From: Gymnopus androsaceus JB14
Taxonomy: Eukaryota > Basidiomycota > Agaricomycetes > Agaricales > Omphalotaceae
Assembly: GCA_009733575.1 (NCBI GenBank)
Contig: ML769471.1
Coordinates: 124,001 to 188,000, forward strand
Reading direction: 5' to 3'
DNA length: 64,000 nucleotides
The position numbers were made by a program, and so were the translations under genes. How positions within the stretch are numbered: the stretch's first letter is position 1; each line of letters begins with the position of its first letter. Below the pieces are notes generated by a model. It saw only the letters and a list, made by a program, of their open reading frames with translations. It searched no databases and was not told the origin of the DNA. Positions 21,317 to 33,900 of the stretch are shown in pieces.

Positions 21317-24300
21317 ATGAAGAAGAAATGGAGGAGGTCACGCGGTCACGCTGGTAACGCGTTAGGATGGCGCTTACTCATTACCGGCGCTCAATTTTTC
21401 TCGTTCTGCGACGTGCGTTCTCGTGAATGCGGTCTCAAGCCGTTCTACCGCAGGTCAAGAGGGCTTTTAAAAACTCTTTCGCTATATTCCAGCGCACCCA
21501 CACCGAAAAAACCCACTGCGAAACGATTTGTTCCTCATTCTCATGAAAAACGTCTAGTTTCTACCGATAATAATTCTGCCGCTTCTTCCACTCCCTCGGA
21601 GGAACCCGCTATCGCATCTCCTACTTCTCCACCAGAGGATCCAGAAAAATCAAAGGGAAAAAAGGCAGTTAAAAATTCAGCTTCTTCGCAGGATACTATT
21701 CAGCTTCCTGAAGGACTCCATATTCTTTGGACTCCGGATGAACTTCCTTCTGAACCCCTCAATCCTGGCTCAGTACCTCCTCCAGAGAATATTAGAGGAA
21801 GCCCTTGACAATCTACTTGTTCACTCTGCACCCGCAGACCCAACATCGTGCCGCGTATCCTCCTCCGCTTGCTCCATCCATAGAGCCTACCCTCGCATTA
21901 TATTGTCCCATAGAAGGCTACGGTGATGCTGTCATTGATTCTACAGTCGTAGAATTAGCCCGCCAAACTAATTCTGAAGTGCTCGTTCTGGACGCTGTTC
22001 AGTTGGCTGCTGGCGAATGGGGTTACTTTGGTCCAGGTATGTAGATATATTGCTTCCTCTCAACTGCGTCTAACAATCACCAAGCTGCAAACTCCCTCAA
22101 ACTTCCTCGTAATCCGTTACACTTTGCCGCCACTGCACCGTCTTCTCCCCCTTCCAAACCAGCATCTGTTTCTTTCGACGAGGAAAATGACAGCGAACCC
22201 GAATTTACTTCTCCCCAGCAGATGATGCTCACTGTATTGGCTCCTGCTCGAAGAGGAGGCAGTACAACTACTGTAATAAAACCGAAACGACCTGTCCCTC
22301 CCAGTAAAGTCAAAGTCTTTTTTGATTCTCTAATCAACCTCCCACCTAGCACATCACGGCCTAGGTTAATATACATTCGCGATTTCCCAACACTAGCGTC
22401 AACTTCTTCAGCCTGGTATCCGTATCTTCGCGACGCTGTCAGCCAGAGACGCAAAGGTGCCATTACGCGCCCTACATCTCCAGTTTCCAACCCGATGACC
22501 ATCATCCTTGGAATGTCCCCTCCACTGTTACCTCCACCAGAACGTCTCCATCCGTCCGGTGGTAGTGGTATCATGAGTCTTCTTCTGAACCGATCCACAT
22601 CATCCGATGCACTCTCCTTTAAACCCAAAGGCCGATAAAGTCGACTGGACCGAAAGTAGTGTTGCCGAACAAGCTAGAGAGAAACGTCTCCAGCAACGTC
22701 TGAAAAGCTGGGAGAAGGGTGAAGACATTGTAATGGACGAATACAACAGGTATTCGCAGGACTCGGACGGTTCTGGTCGCCGCAGACCAGAGATTATAGT
22801 CGTTGAAGGCAGCGGTGGTGCTCCTTCTCCTTTTTCCATGCCGGGCTCCAGCAGTCAGTCTTCGGACGACGCGGAAGGTCCTTCGTTTTATAGGACCTCG
22901 GTGTTGGTACCCCGTGTACGGTCGGTGACGGATGAGAAGGATATCAGGGTTCTTCGGCGGAGAGAAATCAATGAGCTAACCATGCGTATGGCTGTGGGTG
23001 AGATTGGTGGGGCGTTGGAAGTGGATGGGTCGTCATTCGGGCCCTCGTTCGTCGAATCACCCTCGGAGAGTGCTCCGAATGTATCCGAGAAAACAGAGGT
23101 CTGCTGTAGCAGATGCTCCGGCTACTGTACCGTTAGACTCCTCCCATGCGGATGTATCATTGTCATCTTCACCCCCGACCGCATCCTCTGACCCGGCAAG
23201 CCCTCCCCGTATGTGGGATGACCCCAAGATGTGGGACGCATGGGGTCATCAACTAGAGTCATGGTCAACCGTGCGACAGATAGCAGACCGAGCTATCGGC
23301 CGTGTCGTTGCTTCCACCAAGGACGACTCAAACTCTCAGTCGCGACCAACACTAGAGCGGACGTCCGTCTCATGGTCCGACATACACCGTGCATGGGGCG
23401 CAGTCCATGGTGCTCTCGAGTATCGAAAGGCATGGCTGCGGGATTCGTTCTCTGTTTTTGGGCGGAAATCCGAAGATGAGCAAGGGAGACAGAGAGGAGA
23501 AGAGACGGAGAAGGAGAAGTTTGACGAGGTTGTGGAGAACGTGAAGAATGACCCTGACATTGACCCTCATGAACATAGGTTACTGCCGACTATTGTGGAT
23601 GCTGGTACGTGGAACGTTGTTACTTTGTTCTATGTTTGCTTATTTCTATTTCTTCTAGCCTCCATGCCAACCTCATTCAGTCAAGTTCATCTCCCTCCTC
23701 ACACGATCGATTCCATTCGGTCTATCGTTTCCCTGCCTCTCCTTCACCCTGAAGCATTCCAGACTGGGATATTGAAACAGCATGGTATGACGGATGTCTT
23801 TTGTTTGGCCCTCCTGGTACGGGAAAGACGTTGGTCGTTCGTGCGCTTGCGAAGGAAGCTGGATGTCGTATGATGGTTATATCGCCGTCTGATGTTATGG
23901 ATATGGTATGTAACTTTCGTCATCTCTTGCTTTTCGAATCACTCAAACGTATTGATTCATTTCACAGTACGTCGGAGAAGGCGAAAAACTCGTGCATGCG
24001 GTCTTTTCTCTCGCTCGAAAAATCGCTCCATGCGTAATTTTCCTAGACGAGATCGATGCTCTCTTCGGCGCGCGTATGTCTGCCCGAGAAAGCGGTAGCT
24101 CCTATTGCTCATCGAGGTATTATTACGGAGTTTATGCAAGAGATGGATGGGCTTAAGACGTCGAGGGAGGACAATGTTATCGTGATTGGCGCAACTAATA
24201 GACCGTTTGATTTGGATGATGCGGTGCTTAGGAGGCTTCCGCGGAGACTGTTGGTGGATTTACCGGGGGTGGTGGAACGCAAAGGTGAATATTTTTTCTA

Positions 24301-25056
24301 TCGTGAGTAAACCGGCGTACAGCTAACGGGATTTTCTTTTAAAAAAAGAAATCCTAAAAATCCTCTTGCGGGATGAGGTTCTCAATGAGGATGTCGATCT
24401 CGATGCACTTGCTAAAAAGACTGAGAGTTTTTCGGGGTCGGATCTTAAACGTGCGTTTGCCTAGTTTTTCTTTCTACCGCTTCCACCCTAATTGGATTTT
24501 ATTACATTAGATCTCTGCGTATCTGCTGCATTGGACGCTGTCAAAGAGGGCGTAAAGCTACCGTGGCTTGTATCATCGTCTCAAACCCCAGAAACATCAG
24601 ATGCGATCTCAACATTGGTGACATCCGAACAAGTCGATGTGGCAAGGGAAGAGGGAGAAATCGAGGCGAAGGTGGAAACATCGACACCCTCGGAAGTCTC
24701 TTCAGAGAACCCCAAAACATCGTCCCTGGATGAGTCGCGGCAATCTGAAGAAATCCTCTCTAGAGGATCCGCCCGCTCAACTTGACTCTTTATCACCGAC
24801 CCGAATACTTTCTCTTCGGCATTTCGACAAGGCGCTCAAAGAGATCACACCCTCATCATCCGAATCATTAGGTAGCCTTGCGGATTTGAGGAAGTGGAAC
24901 GAAGAATTTGGCGAGGGTATGAAAGACCGTAAACGAAAGTCGATATGGGGTCGCGATCGGTTTGGTTTTACCGATAAGGATGCTTTAGCTGTTGAAGAAG
25001 GTAGAGTTGTTACCGCCGCAACCTCATCCAAGGCAGATATAGTACCGAGGGTGTAA
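21317..25056 (+). CDS. AAA+ ATPase, Msp1/ATAD1-like, probably mitochondrial (frame broken)
   Basis: Large AAA protein with one ATPase module. The N-terminus is Arg-rich ([13 protein letters not shown]), consistent with mitochondrial targeting. A conserved N-terminal domain ([39 protein letters not shown]) precedes the ATPase: Walker [21 protein letters not shown], Walker [45 protein letters not shown] with the arginine finger region, and the meiotic-clade-like VDLP. The C-terminus ends at 25056. The frame slips one base near 21787, 21817, 22627, 23097, 24102 and 24765, and loses one base near 23793 just before Walker A. It is convergent with NSE1, 113 bp away. Family placement is by motif; the exact orthologue is uncertain. 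Confidence 0.82.
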
Positions 25057-25169
25057 TATATGACTACACATGTAGACATCGAGAACGGTTGGGGAAGAAT
25101 GAAATTAGAAGAACGTAGATCTACATAGAGGGATAAACACTGGCGATTCATCGCCTGGTACTGCGACGT

Positions 25170-26500
25170 CTAGGTGGTGGAGTAGTCTCCGCTTCCTCCT
25201 CCTTTTTCCTCCTCCTTTTCCTCCTCCTCCTCCTCCTCCTTCTCCTCTTCTTCTTCTTCTTCCTCGCTATCGCGGTCCATCTTTTTCGATTTGCCTTTCT
25301 TTCCCTGTTGCGAACGACGTTGGCGTGGCCTCTTAGCCTGAGTCTTCTGGGAGGGCTCATCCTCCTCCTCCTCCTCCTCCTCATCGTCATCGCTAACGGG
25401 ACTTCCCCTAGTCTGGCGCTTGCCATCATCTCCATTGCGTACAGCCAATTCTCCGACGGCAAGCAACCCCTTGTCCGTTGGATCTTGAGGCCAATCCAGG
25501 GTACAAGCTGGACACGTTAACGCTGTCTTGCGTCTTCGATAAGCGTTAAAGCAGTGATAATGCATACGCGTTTGGCAGTTGTCGCGTTTGCATGCGATAC
25601 CTTTCGTTATAATCTAGAGTTTGTTAGACGTGAGCAGCTTGCATAACTGAGCGTTGCCTCAGCGTACCTCATGACAAATGGTGCATTCTACGATTTCGTC
25701 TGGATAAGTAGACTTGAGATAGGGCAAAAGTTCCAGCAACGATCGCGAAGAAAGGGAATATCTTCCTCGTCTGCTCATAAAATTGGTACGCAGATCTAAG
25801 AGGTAGAGTCAAAACACGCACTTGCTTCTTAGAAGCCAGCCATTCGCGACAAAGCTTCCCAGTAAAACTTCTGCCTGGGCTTTCGTCAAGTTCATTTTTT
25901 CTTTGCCGGCAGATACTTCGCGCAGAGCCGCGAGCGATGAGACCGAGAAGGATTCATTGCGTGCCAACATGATTTGTTCGACCTAAGTATATGCATTTTT
26001 AATCAAGAAAGGACGCGCCAAATGACCAGGGTGACTCACCACGGCCTTGAAATATGTGATCTCGATAGGGTTGTAATCCGTCGCGACTTGGGCCAATTCA
26101 TCGTCCTTGCGGTTGACCTAGATGAAAAAATCGCGCTCTAGTCTGGGGCTTGACAAACATCTCATTCCTCACCATTGCGAAAAGTCTTTTAGCAGAAGAT
26201 TCATCTTGCACACTTTTGAACTCGAAATCGAGATCGTTCAACGACGTGTTGACACTCTCAATGAAGCTGTCCCAGTCTGCATCTCTGTCAGAGTAAGAGA
26301 CATCCACATCTGCGTCGGCGGCTGTCGAATACGATGATAAATGAACAGAGAAAAAAACGACCACGGGTGAACGCCGTACTTTTGACAGCCTCTACACATT
26401 TCTTCCATATGACCTTGGCCAAATTCTCTGACAAGATACCACGAGAAAGAACTGCCTGAAGAAAGAGCCTCTGGACGTCGCCGGGTGAAACTTGGACCAT
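25170..26500 (-). CDS. NSE1: Smc5/6 complex subunit NSE1 (RING-like)
   Basis: Non-SMC element 1, which works with Nse3/Nse4 in DNA repair. Starts MVQVSPGDVQRLFLQAVLSRG at 26500, the usual winged-helix opening, followed by WDSFIESVNTSLNDLDFEFK, then YKAVVE-like and SLAALREVSAGK segments. The C-terminal RING-like zinc site is spread over two exons: ECTICHE, CKRDNCQTRMHYHCFN and LTCPACTLDWP. After the RING comes a low-complexity tail of Glu runs and Lys/Arg clusters (about 25430..25190), unusually long for NSE1. At least five introns. The start excludes a preceding TTG-initiated extension. Confidence 0.9.
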
Positions 26501-26643
26501 GATGATAATTGTTAAGAACAAAAGACGCGTCGCGCTAATAATTAATCACATCACGGTCACAGTGGCTCAGTATTTGATCAGTTCATGAGCATTGAGCGTG
26601 TATTATTCAGTACAAAGCCATATCATAACTGGCAGTCCTTGCG

Positions 26644-27455
26644 CTAAATCTTTGGTACCCGTAGTGTTTTGCTAACCATCGCCGCAGCCCAGCATGCAAA
26701 GACAATGCTGACAAGGTGTATCTCCCCCTTTCCTCCCTCGGAACCCCATAAAGTCACAGTACCCAAAGGTATCCCTTCTTGCCCTTCGATCCAGCCCATT
26801 TTGGCCCAATAAGAAAGAACAGCGACAAGGGCCAACGAAGAAGGAATAGGCAATCCTTCGAAATATTTGGCTTTGCCTGCTTCGTCTTTTGGAACTAGAG
26901 CGACAGTCGCATTGAACCGCGCCAGACGAGCCAGTCCGCAGCATATGAATCCAGTAAGTACTACTGTGTCCAGATAAGTTCGAAGGCCGACGGTAAAGGC
27001 CAGCAAAGCCGGAGCTACTCCGAACGAAATCTAAAGACGAGATGAGAAGCTAGTTGGTAACATTCAGACTGCGCTCGTACCAAGTCTGCAAGACTGTCCA
27101 ATTCCTGACCAATAAGACTGCTAGATTTCCTCCATCTCGCAACCTTTCCATCGAAAAAATCAAATAACATGCCAGCCAAAGGAAGAGCGAGTGCCGACCA
27201 CAAATAGTCAGGATCGTTCGTGATGAGGTATCTTGCGGACGAAAAGATGGAGAAGGATCCACAGACGCCATTCATTATAGTGACCAAATCAGCCAGACGA
27301 AAATTTCTAAGTTGTAAATATTAAACGTAGGACTGAAAATACGATGAGCATTTTACTTGCCTCACGAATGAGAAATGGCCATCTATATCTTGGTACTGTT
27401 CTAGGGCATCAGAGCTTTCAACTTTGGGTTTCGTGGACGGTTTTCGTTGGTTCAT
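26644..27455 (-). CDS. CHO1: CDP-diacylglycerol-serine O-phosphatidyltransferase
   Basis: Makes phosphatidylserine from CDP-DAG and serine in the ER or mitochondria-associated membrane. Starts MNQRKPSTKPKVESSDALEQ at 27455; an upstream in-frame Met at 27560 is possible but would overlap the divergent gene. FSFVRNFRLADLVTIMNGVC leads into the CDP-alcohol phosphatidyltransferase signature: FDFFDGKVARWRKSS, then eight residues on GQELDSLADL (DG..AR, G...D...D). ISFGVAPALLAFTVGLR, GLARLARFNATV and KYFEGLPIPSS are typical of fungal PS synthases. Ends SKTLRVPKI. Frame intact; three or more introns. Confidence 0.95.
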
Positions 27456-27540
27456 GACGGTCGTGTGGAAGGTGGAAGAGCGGTTAATATAGACGGAATG
27501 ACGTGAGTACATAATTATGCCTTCGCCGAGAGCGCGCGTC
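27456..27540. promoter_or_regulatory. 85-bp divergent promoter between PS synthase and cardiolipin synthase
   Basis: The start codons at 27455 (minus) and 27541 (plus) are only 85 bp apart, so both phospholipid genes must share promoter DNA. No inositol-response element was identified with confidence. Confidence 0.65.
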
Positions 27541-28569
27541 ATGCTTTCCTTCTCCCCCAATCATCTTCGCTTCCTCAGGGCCTCTACTCTCTCGAGTTCA
27601 CATAGCCAGAACAGCATATAAGCGCGATACTACTAGAACTTTACCATTCATTCCACTCTGTCGCTTTTCTACTGAACAACCAAAGCGAAAACCTGCTTTG
27701 AGAGAGAATATCTATACACTTCCAAACTTTTAACCGCGTCTCGGATATTGGCTTGCCCAGTAATAGGATGGTCGGTTCTCAAGGGTCACTTTGACCTCGC
27801 GACCTCTCTCTTGGTCTATGCAGGTCTCACTGATTTGGTCTGCAGTTCCCCTTCTAATGCCGGGTATAATCATTCTGAACTAAACGTCAAAAGGCAGATG
27901 GATGGATTGCTCGTCGCTTCAAGATGACCTCTGTGCTGGGCACCATTCTTGATCCTGCGGCGGACAAGGCTCTGATGACTACGCTAACCGTCACTTTGAG
28001 CATGAAGGGCATGCTACCTGGTTTGTCCCATGTTTATATTTCGCGATTAGTTGAGCTGACAGTTTCTTCTAGTTCCTCTGGCTGTGCTCATCCTAGGAAG
28101 AGACGTTCTCCTCAGTCTTTCAGCCTTTTATATTCGATACACTTCACTACCCCCGCCGGTAGGTTCAACTCGATCAATGTGGAACAAACCTCAAACTTAT
28201 CATCTTTAGAAAACCTTCTCTCGTTATTGGGACTTTGGAATACCGTCTGCAGAAGTACACCCGACCGATATCAGCAAGGTAATTGTGCTTCAATCATTCC
28301 GCTCATCCAACTGATCATAGTACTAGGTCAATACGGGTCTTCAACTCCTTCTAATGGGAACGACGACAATCAGTCCATTGCTTCCATGGGCCATAGATGG
28401 TCCTCTTACAGGGCTGCAGTACGTGTTTATCTCAAATATTATTTTGCTTTTTTTGATTTGCAATAGGTGGATTGTTGCGACAACTACCATCTGGAGCGGT
28501 TTGTCGTATGTGTTCTCTAAAAATGCATATCGGGTGGTCTCAGATAAAAGTAAACAGACACCTCCATGA
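27541..28569 (+). CDS. CRD1: Cardiolipin synthase (CDP-alcohol phosphatidyltransferase), mitochondrial
   Basis: Condenses CDP-DAG with phosphatidylglycerol in the inner mitochondrial membrane. The start MLSFSPNHLRFLR and following RVHIARTAYKRD/LPFIPLCRFST are a presequence. Then ENIYTLPNF, TASRILACPVIGW, AGLTDL spliced to MDGWIARRFKMTSVLGTILD with PAADKALM, the DG..AR...G...D...D signature. Later exons give VPLAVLILGRDVLLSLSAFY, DFGIPSAEVHPTDISK and a C-terminus ending DKSKQTPP. Two frame problems: one extra base near 27582, and one missing T in the T-run at 27728..27731 of the conserved PNFLTASRI block. Without them the protein is a normal cardiolipin synthase. Confidence 0.88.
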
Positions 28570-28907
28570 GAGTGTGTACATTCTAGAAGGAACTGGAAGT
28601 ATTATATGTATGGCTAATCAAATGGGAATATTTTTGTTTAGACACGAGCGAGCTCATCCTTCTTTCGTGACTTGATATGCTCAGACCAAGTTATGCTTCT
28701 CGAGATGTGATTTAACTGCTGTCCTACTCAGCCTTTCCACTGAGTACCCGACTTTCTCATCTATGCCAATGTGCTGTGTTCATATTGATCGGCCTTTCTC
28801 TTTCCAATTTCCTAACATTTGTGTCCAGGCAATACATAAATCATCATACAAGTGTTACTACAACATATCAGTTTTGAGAAATCCGTGAGTTCGACGAGTA
28901 AATCCTG
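28570..28907. other. Convergent 3' intergenic region
   Basis: Between the ends of cardiolipin synthase and primase large subunit. No coding signal. Confidence 0.45.
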
Positions 28908-30720
28908 CTAGTCTACCTCCATCTTCGGCTCCTGACTATCTTTTTCGAGCTCAATGCTGCGCGCGGCATACTGGTTAGGATGCGTAACAGACTCTCCGTC
29001 ACCTAGTCCTTCGCCTTTCTTGACGTGACGAGAATGTGTAATTTCAAAAACGCGCGTGCAGGCAACATGGTAGGCTTTTTTCTTGACCTGAGTCATGATT
29101 TCAGGAAGATCATCCAACGTTAGGCCTTGACCCGAATAAGTAGAAAGTAGTGCGCTCTGGAGGTTCTCCGGCGAGTTTTCAAGCTGGCGATAAGGACAGC
29201 CAGCTTCGTGTGCAGTGTGGAGTTGCAGGCAGCTACAAAGTGGTCAGTATAAGAACTTGCACGAATTTCGAAAGATGTATACTTCTTGGCAGGATAATTC
29301 CTCCTTCCTCCTTCCAGCCCAAATGAATGCCGAATGTTGTATCTGTATTCTTTATCAAACTTGTCCGATCCTTTGCCCCCAGCAAACGATTTTCTCCAGA
29401 ATATGATCGCTTCATCAATTTTAAGCCCCAAAACCTATAGCCGCTTAATAATATATATACAGAGAATCGCTTTACAAACGTACCTTGAGGAACAGCCCAT
29501 AGTGTAATCGTCCAAAATGTTGTATATGGCGATCCCTCCGTAAGGTCTGATGTAACACTCGCATACAAAGCGGAAAGTGCTGTTTCGCCATTGAATCCAC
29601 CATATCTGCTGTAATATCTTCTCCTGGACGTTTCCGCAGAGCCCACCCAATCTGATGGTACTCCTGCTGTAAAGCCTTGGGCTAGGTTGTCCAGTATAGG
29701 GTTCAGACGTGTCTCTTCGTCCACTAACGGTATAGCTCTTGACGTGGCCTATTGAAATATGAGAATTTTGACCGATTGTGAACTAGGATGACTGACTAGC
29801 AACGCCGCATCTAACCGCTCTTCGAATGCCGCATATATGATACTAGCTTGCTCGCGCGCAGGGACATAAGCAAATCCACCTTTCATAAAGACTTTTCGCT
29901 TGTCCACGAGGTCGGGTATAGTCGTCCATTTCACCTGTTTTCTTTCTTGTGAGAATCTAGAAATATAGCACTGAGCACAACTCACCTTGTAGAAAGGCTC
30001 GCTCTTGAACGCGTTCTCTCTCTCGGTGTCGCTCTTACCAGGAGCAAAGTGCGTCAACTGTGCCTGGTACTTGTTTTTCTCCTCTGAGCCAACCTGGGGA
30101 CTGGTAATCAGTAACGTTGTTGGCCGATTAACGCGTATACACACAGATATCCAGTTGAAGTCCTTGGAGTCGAGAAAAGCGCGTCGTTCGTTGGAATCAT
30201 CAGTTTCATAACGAACTCTGAAAAGGGTAGTTTCAGCTTTGACGAATCGGCGTCGTAATTCCTCTCTGAAGATAGGAATATCAGAAAAATCCCGAGAAGT
30301 ATAGCGTACAACAACTCACGAACGACAGAATGCAAGCCTTAGAACGAAATGACCCAATTGATCCTTCCTGCGCTCTGATTGAAGATCTATGCCCAGCGCC
30401 GAGTTGGAGTTGAGAGGAAGATATTTCCCGCACTGAGTGATCGTCACTTGCTTTGTCTCTTCCCAAGAACGATTCCGTGCCGCTGAAGATTCGATTTCGG
30501 CCAATATTCTGAGGCGATCCAAGGCTGAGGTTTCAAAATCTTCGACAGTTATGTCGTACAAAGGAGGCTGATCATATCTGAGAGCAAATTAACAAAGTAA
30601 GAGGAAGGACGCGTAAAAGGACTAACAAACTCAATCGATGCGAGGCACTTGTACTGCCTTCAACTAGTGAAAGGTCGTCATCCAGTCCATTTTTCTGCAG
30701 TTTAGATGAATGTTTCGCGG
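28908..30720 (-). CDS. PRI2: DNA primase large subunit
   Basis: Regulatory subunit of the polymerase alpha-primase complex, carrying a 4Fe-4S cluster. Starts MYQAAKHSSKLQKNGLDDD at 30720; exon 1 splices with an intron starting GTTAGT to give HRLSLYDQPPLYDITVEDFE, then LDRLRILAEIESS. The C-terminal iron-sulfur domain is clear: EYRYNIRHSFGLEGGRRNY, CLQLHTAHEAGCPYRQ, MTQVKKKAYHVACTRVFEIT and a final HPNQYAARS, with cysteines at the expected positions. Ends EPKMEVD at 28908. About eight introns; all joins tested keep frame. Confidence 0.93.
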
Positions 30721-30991
30721 CTTGATACATTGGGAACGATGGTGGACTGAAGGAAGAGAAACGACGCGCTTGTCGTGATCATGTGAGATCGGTGGGCGCC
30801 TATCATCATGGCGACTCTACACGCGGTTCCACTTTGGACTGAGATTTCACCTCACGGGTGCTTTTCTGCAGAGTCTTTTCATCTCTACACAGTCCTTTCA
30901 TCTACAGAGACGCGGTCTCTTAATTCCAGATTTTTCTGCGAAGCCTCTTCACTTTAGTCTCTTGGAGATTCCCTACACCATACACCATCTC

Positions 30992-33900
30992 ATGCCAGCA
31001 TCTGCTAGAAATGCGAAATCCAAAAATGGACGCTTTGCTAAACTTCTTACACCAGCGAAATCATTCTTTAATCGATCTTCAAGGTCAACTTCACCTCAAC
31101 CAAACGATGGAACGGTAGGATCCCTACCTCCGTCTCCGGCCCCCAATCCAACCCCTGCAACTCCACGTTTAGTGGGGTCGTCCTCTGCGGCTCACCTCCT
31201 TCCCGTAGCGGTTATCCTTCACTCCCGTAGCTTCTTCTCAAACAATCACTTCTCCGTCTCTTTCAGCATCACCGCCTTCTGCCCAGCCTTTATCTTCTCC
31301 ATCTGATGATGTAGACGTTTATCAAAAGCTGCTACCCCGCACATTGACAGATGCGAAAATCTCGCAAACAGCGCCACCGAAGCGTAAGCTTACAGGGCTA
31401 AGTAGCGCGGGCTGGAACGCTCTCAAGCAGACGCTGAGGGTTACGCAGGATTTTTCGGATGGGATTTTTCAACCATTGAACGCAGCTGTAACAGGACTTT
31501 TAGTGATAATGAATCATATCGAGGTCTGGTTTATTTACACATTGGCTTCTACACTTTTGAACTCGTCATTTAATAGAAAGTCGATGATGTGCAGACGGAC
31601 TTTGCAGATATTGCCTCCCGAATCGACGCGTTAAACAGTTTATTGGGGCAGTATCAAAGGACAGAATCGGAGCTACCACTCTCTGTCCAGATTCGATTAG
31701 ACAAGTTCTCAGGGTGAGCATTTTGTCATTGCTCTGAATTATCGCTCATTGATGTTGTTAGAGCCATAAATCTGCAAAACGAAGCCATCGAGGATAAAAT
31801 CGGCCGCGGTTTGTTCAAGCGCACCATAGAGGCTACAGCTGATTCCGGGGAAATTGTGCGAGTACTTCAGACACTCTCAAGTGTGATAGACGTTTTTGCT
31901 GTATGTTTACATGAATGCAAATTGTGACGATTTATTCAACTGCACTGTCGTTTAGATCGACACTGCGCTCAACACAGACATAAACGTTGAAAAAATACGC
32001 ACTGTGAGTCGTTTACGATCTGATTTTCCATCGCGAAATTAAACGCTTTTTCAGCAACTCGGTGATTATTCTGCAGTAAAATTATTTTTGCTAACTAACC
32101 AGTCACTTGCAGATACTCTCGTTCAAGAATCCGAAGGAAGAGAGCAATACGTAAATGTGAACAGTAAGTCCCTCTAACTCTCCAACATTTACGCTTATAT
32201 ATATTCACGCGATTACAGTAAACGATAGTCTCTCCCCAGTTAATAGCGCTCTCTGCGATCCGGAAGGATATCCTGAGGAGTACAAATGCTGCCTACCAGG
32301 GACGCGCGAGGATGCCTTGTACAACGCTATCCATGATCTCAAAAAGGCGCTCAAATCTGGCGAAAATCAGAGATTCTGGCTGACAGGAGTCGCAGGAAGT
32401 GGGAAATCGACACTTTCAACAACCATAGTCTCAACTCTTCGTAAGGAAGGTGTGACTGTCGCGACTTTCTTTTGCAAACGTGATCAGGTAAGTCGGAACT
32501 TTTTTGGGAAAAAGCAAGAAAATTGATCATCTTATCAAGGTGAATAGGCGAAATCCCCGCCTTGTTATTCCCACTCTTGCTTGGTATCTTGCAACCAAAT
32601 TTCCCGAGTTTCGAAAAAGTCTGGGTCCCGTCTTAGCTGAGAGCTTGGCAGGTCGCAAAGCATTGCCCTCGCATCCCGCTGGGCAGTTGGAGACGCTTCT
32701 GTTGAGCCCGCTCCAGCACCTTTCATCGCTTCCAACACCATCTCCAATTGTCATCTTAATTGATGCCTTGGACGAAAGTGATGAAGCATCCCGCCATCTT
32801 CTGGTGGACGCTCTCGTAAAGGACACCGTGACTTTCCCTCCACAAGTATTAGTCGTGCTTGTGAGTCGTAAATCTCGCGACCTGCAGAGGAAACTACAAT
32901 CGCTCCATGTCCTTCTTGATCTTGATCGACATCTACATGATCCCAGCGCGAACCATGATATTCGACTTTATCTCGAAGACCGATTACACGAAATTCGAGA
33001 GGAGCAAGAGGAAGAGCCAAACTGGCCCTCCGAGTTCGAGGTTTCTAGTCTCACCAAACGCGCTGACGGACTTTTCATCTGGGCTGTCATTGCCTGTAAC
33101 TTCATTGAGCAGCCAAGCTGCCGCGACGAGCTATCTCGCCTATTACAAACCAATGTTGCTGTCGGAATCGATGACCTATACGCGCATACATTGGGATCTG
33201 AATTTTCGAAGATGCGCGGAAAAACCGCGTGGTTTGAGGATTATCGATCTGTCATGGGCTGTATTATCTGCAGTCTGTCTCCTCTCGCACCGGAAGACAT
33301 TGCTCTTCTGATAGGCCGAAGTTTGAATGTGGTGAATGCAACACTCAATATTCTTCAGCCATTATTATATCGGGATGAAAAAAGTCATGTCCGTCTAGTA
33401 CATGCTTCCCTAGCAGATTATCTGCTTGCGAAGGACCGCAGTCAGCAATTATGGGTTGCTCATCCATATCTCCACTTATCGCTGGCTCGCGGCTGCTTGA
33501 ATGCATTGATCGAGTGTTCTTCGAGATCTTCCTTGGATTTAACAAAACTTGCGTCTCCTGCCACCTTCGTTCACTTGAGCGTCGACAACCTCGCGACTCA
33601 CGTTCGGTATAGCTCTACCTCATGGGCGGAACACCTTGTTCAGGCCCATCTTGATGACTCGGAAACTTCAAAAATCGCCGAAATTGTCGAGATATTCCTC
33701 ACAGATTCATTTCTGTCTTGGTTGGAGATACTCAGCTTACTTGATAATGTGTCCGATGGGGTGCATGCTCTAACCCTGCTTTGCAGTTGGGCCAAGGTAA
33801 GCATTTTTACTTGGCGGGAGCTCAATCTAAGACTATTGCATAGGATCGGGGGACCGACATAGAAAATCTGGCAATAGATTTTCTCAGATTTCTGGAAACA

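Noticed and set aside
25148..25462. Arg-rich minus-strand protein overlapping NSE1
   Set aside because: Other-frame reading of the Glu-rich tail repeat.
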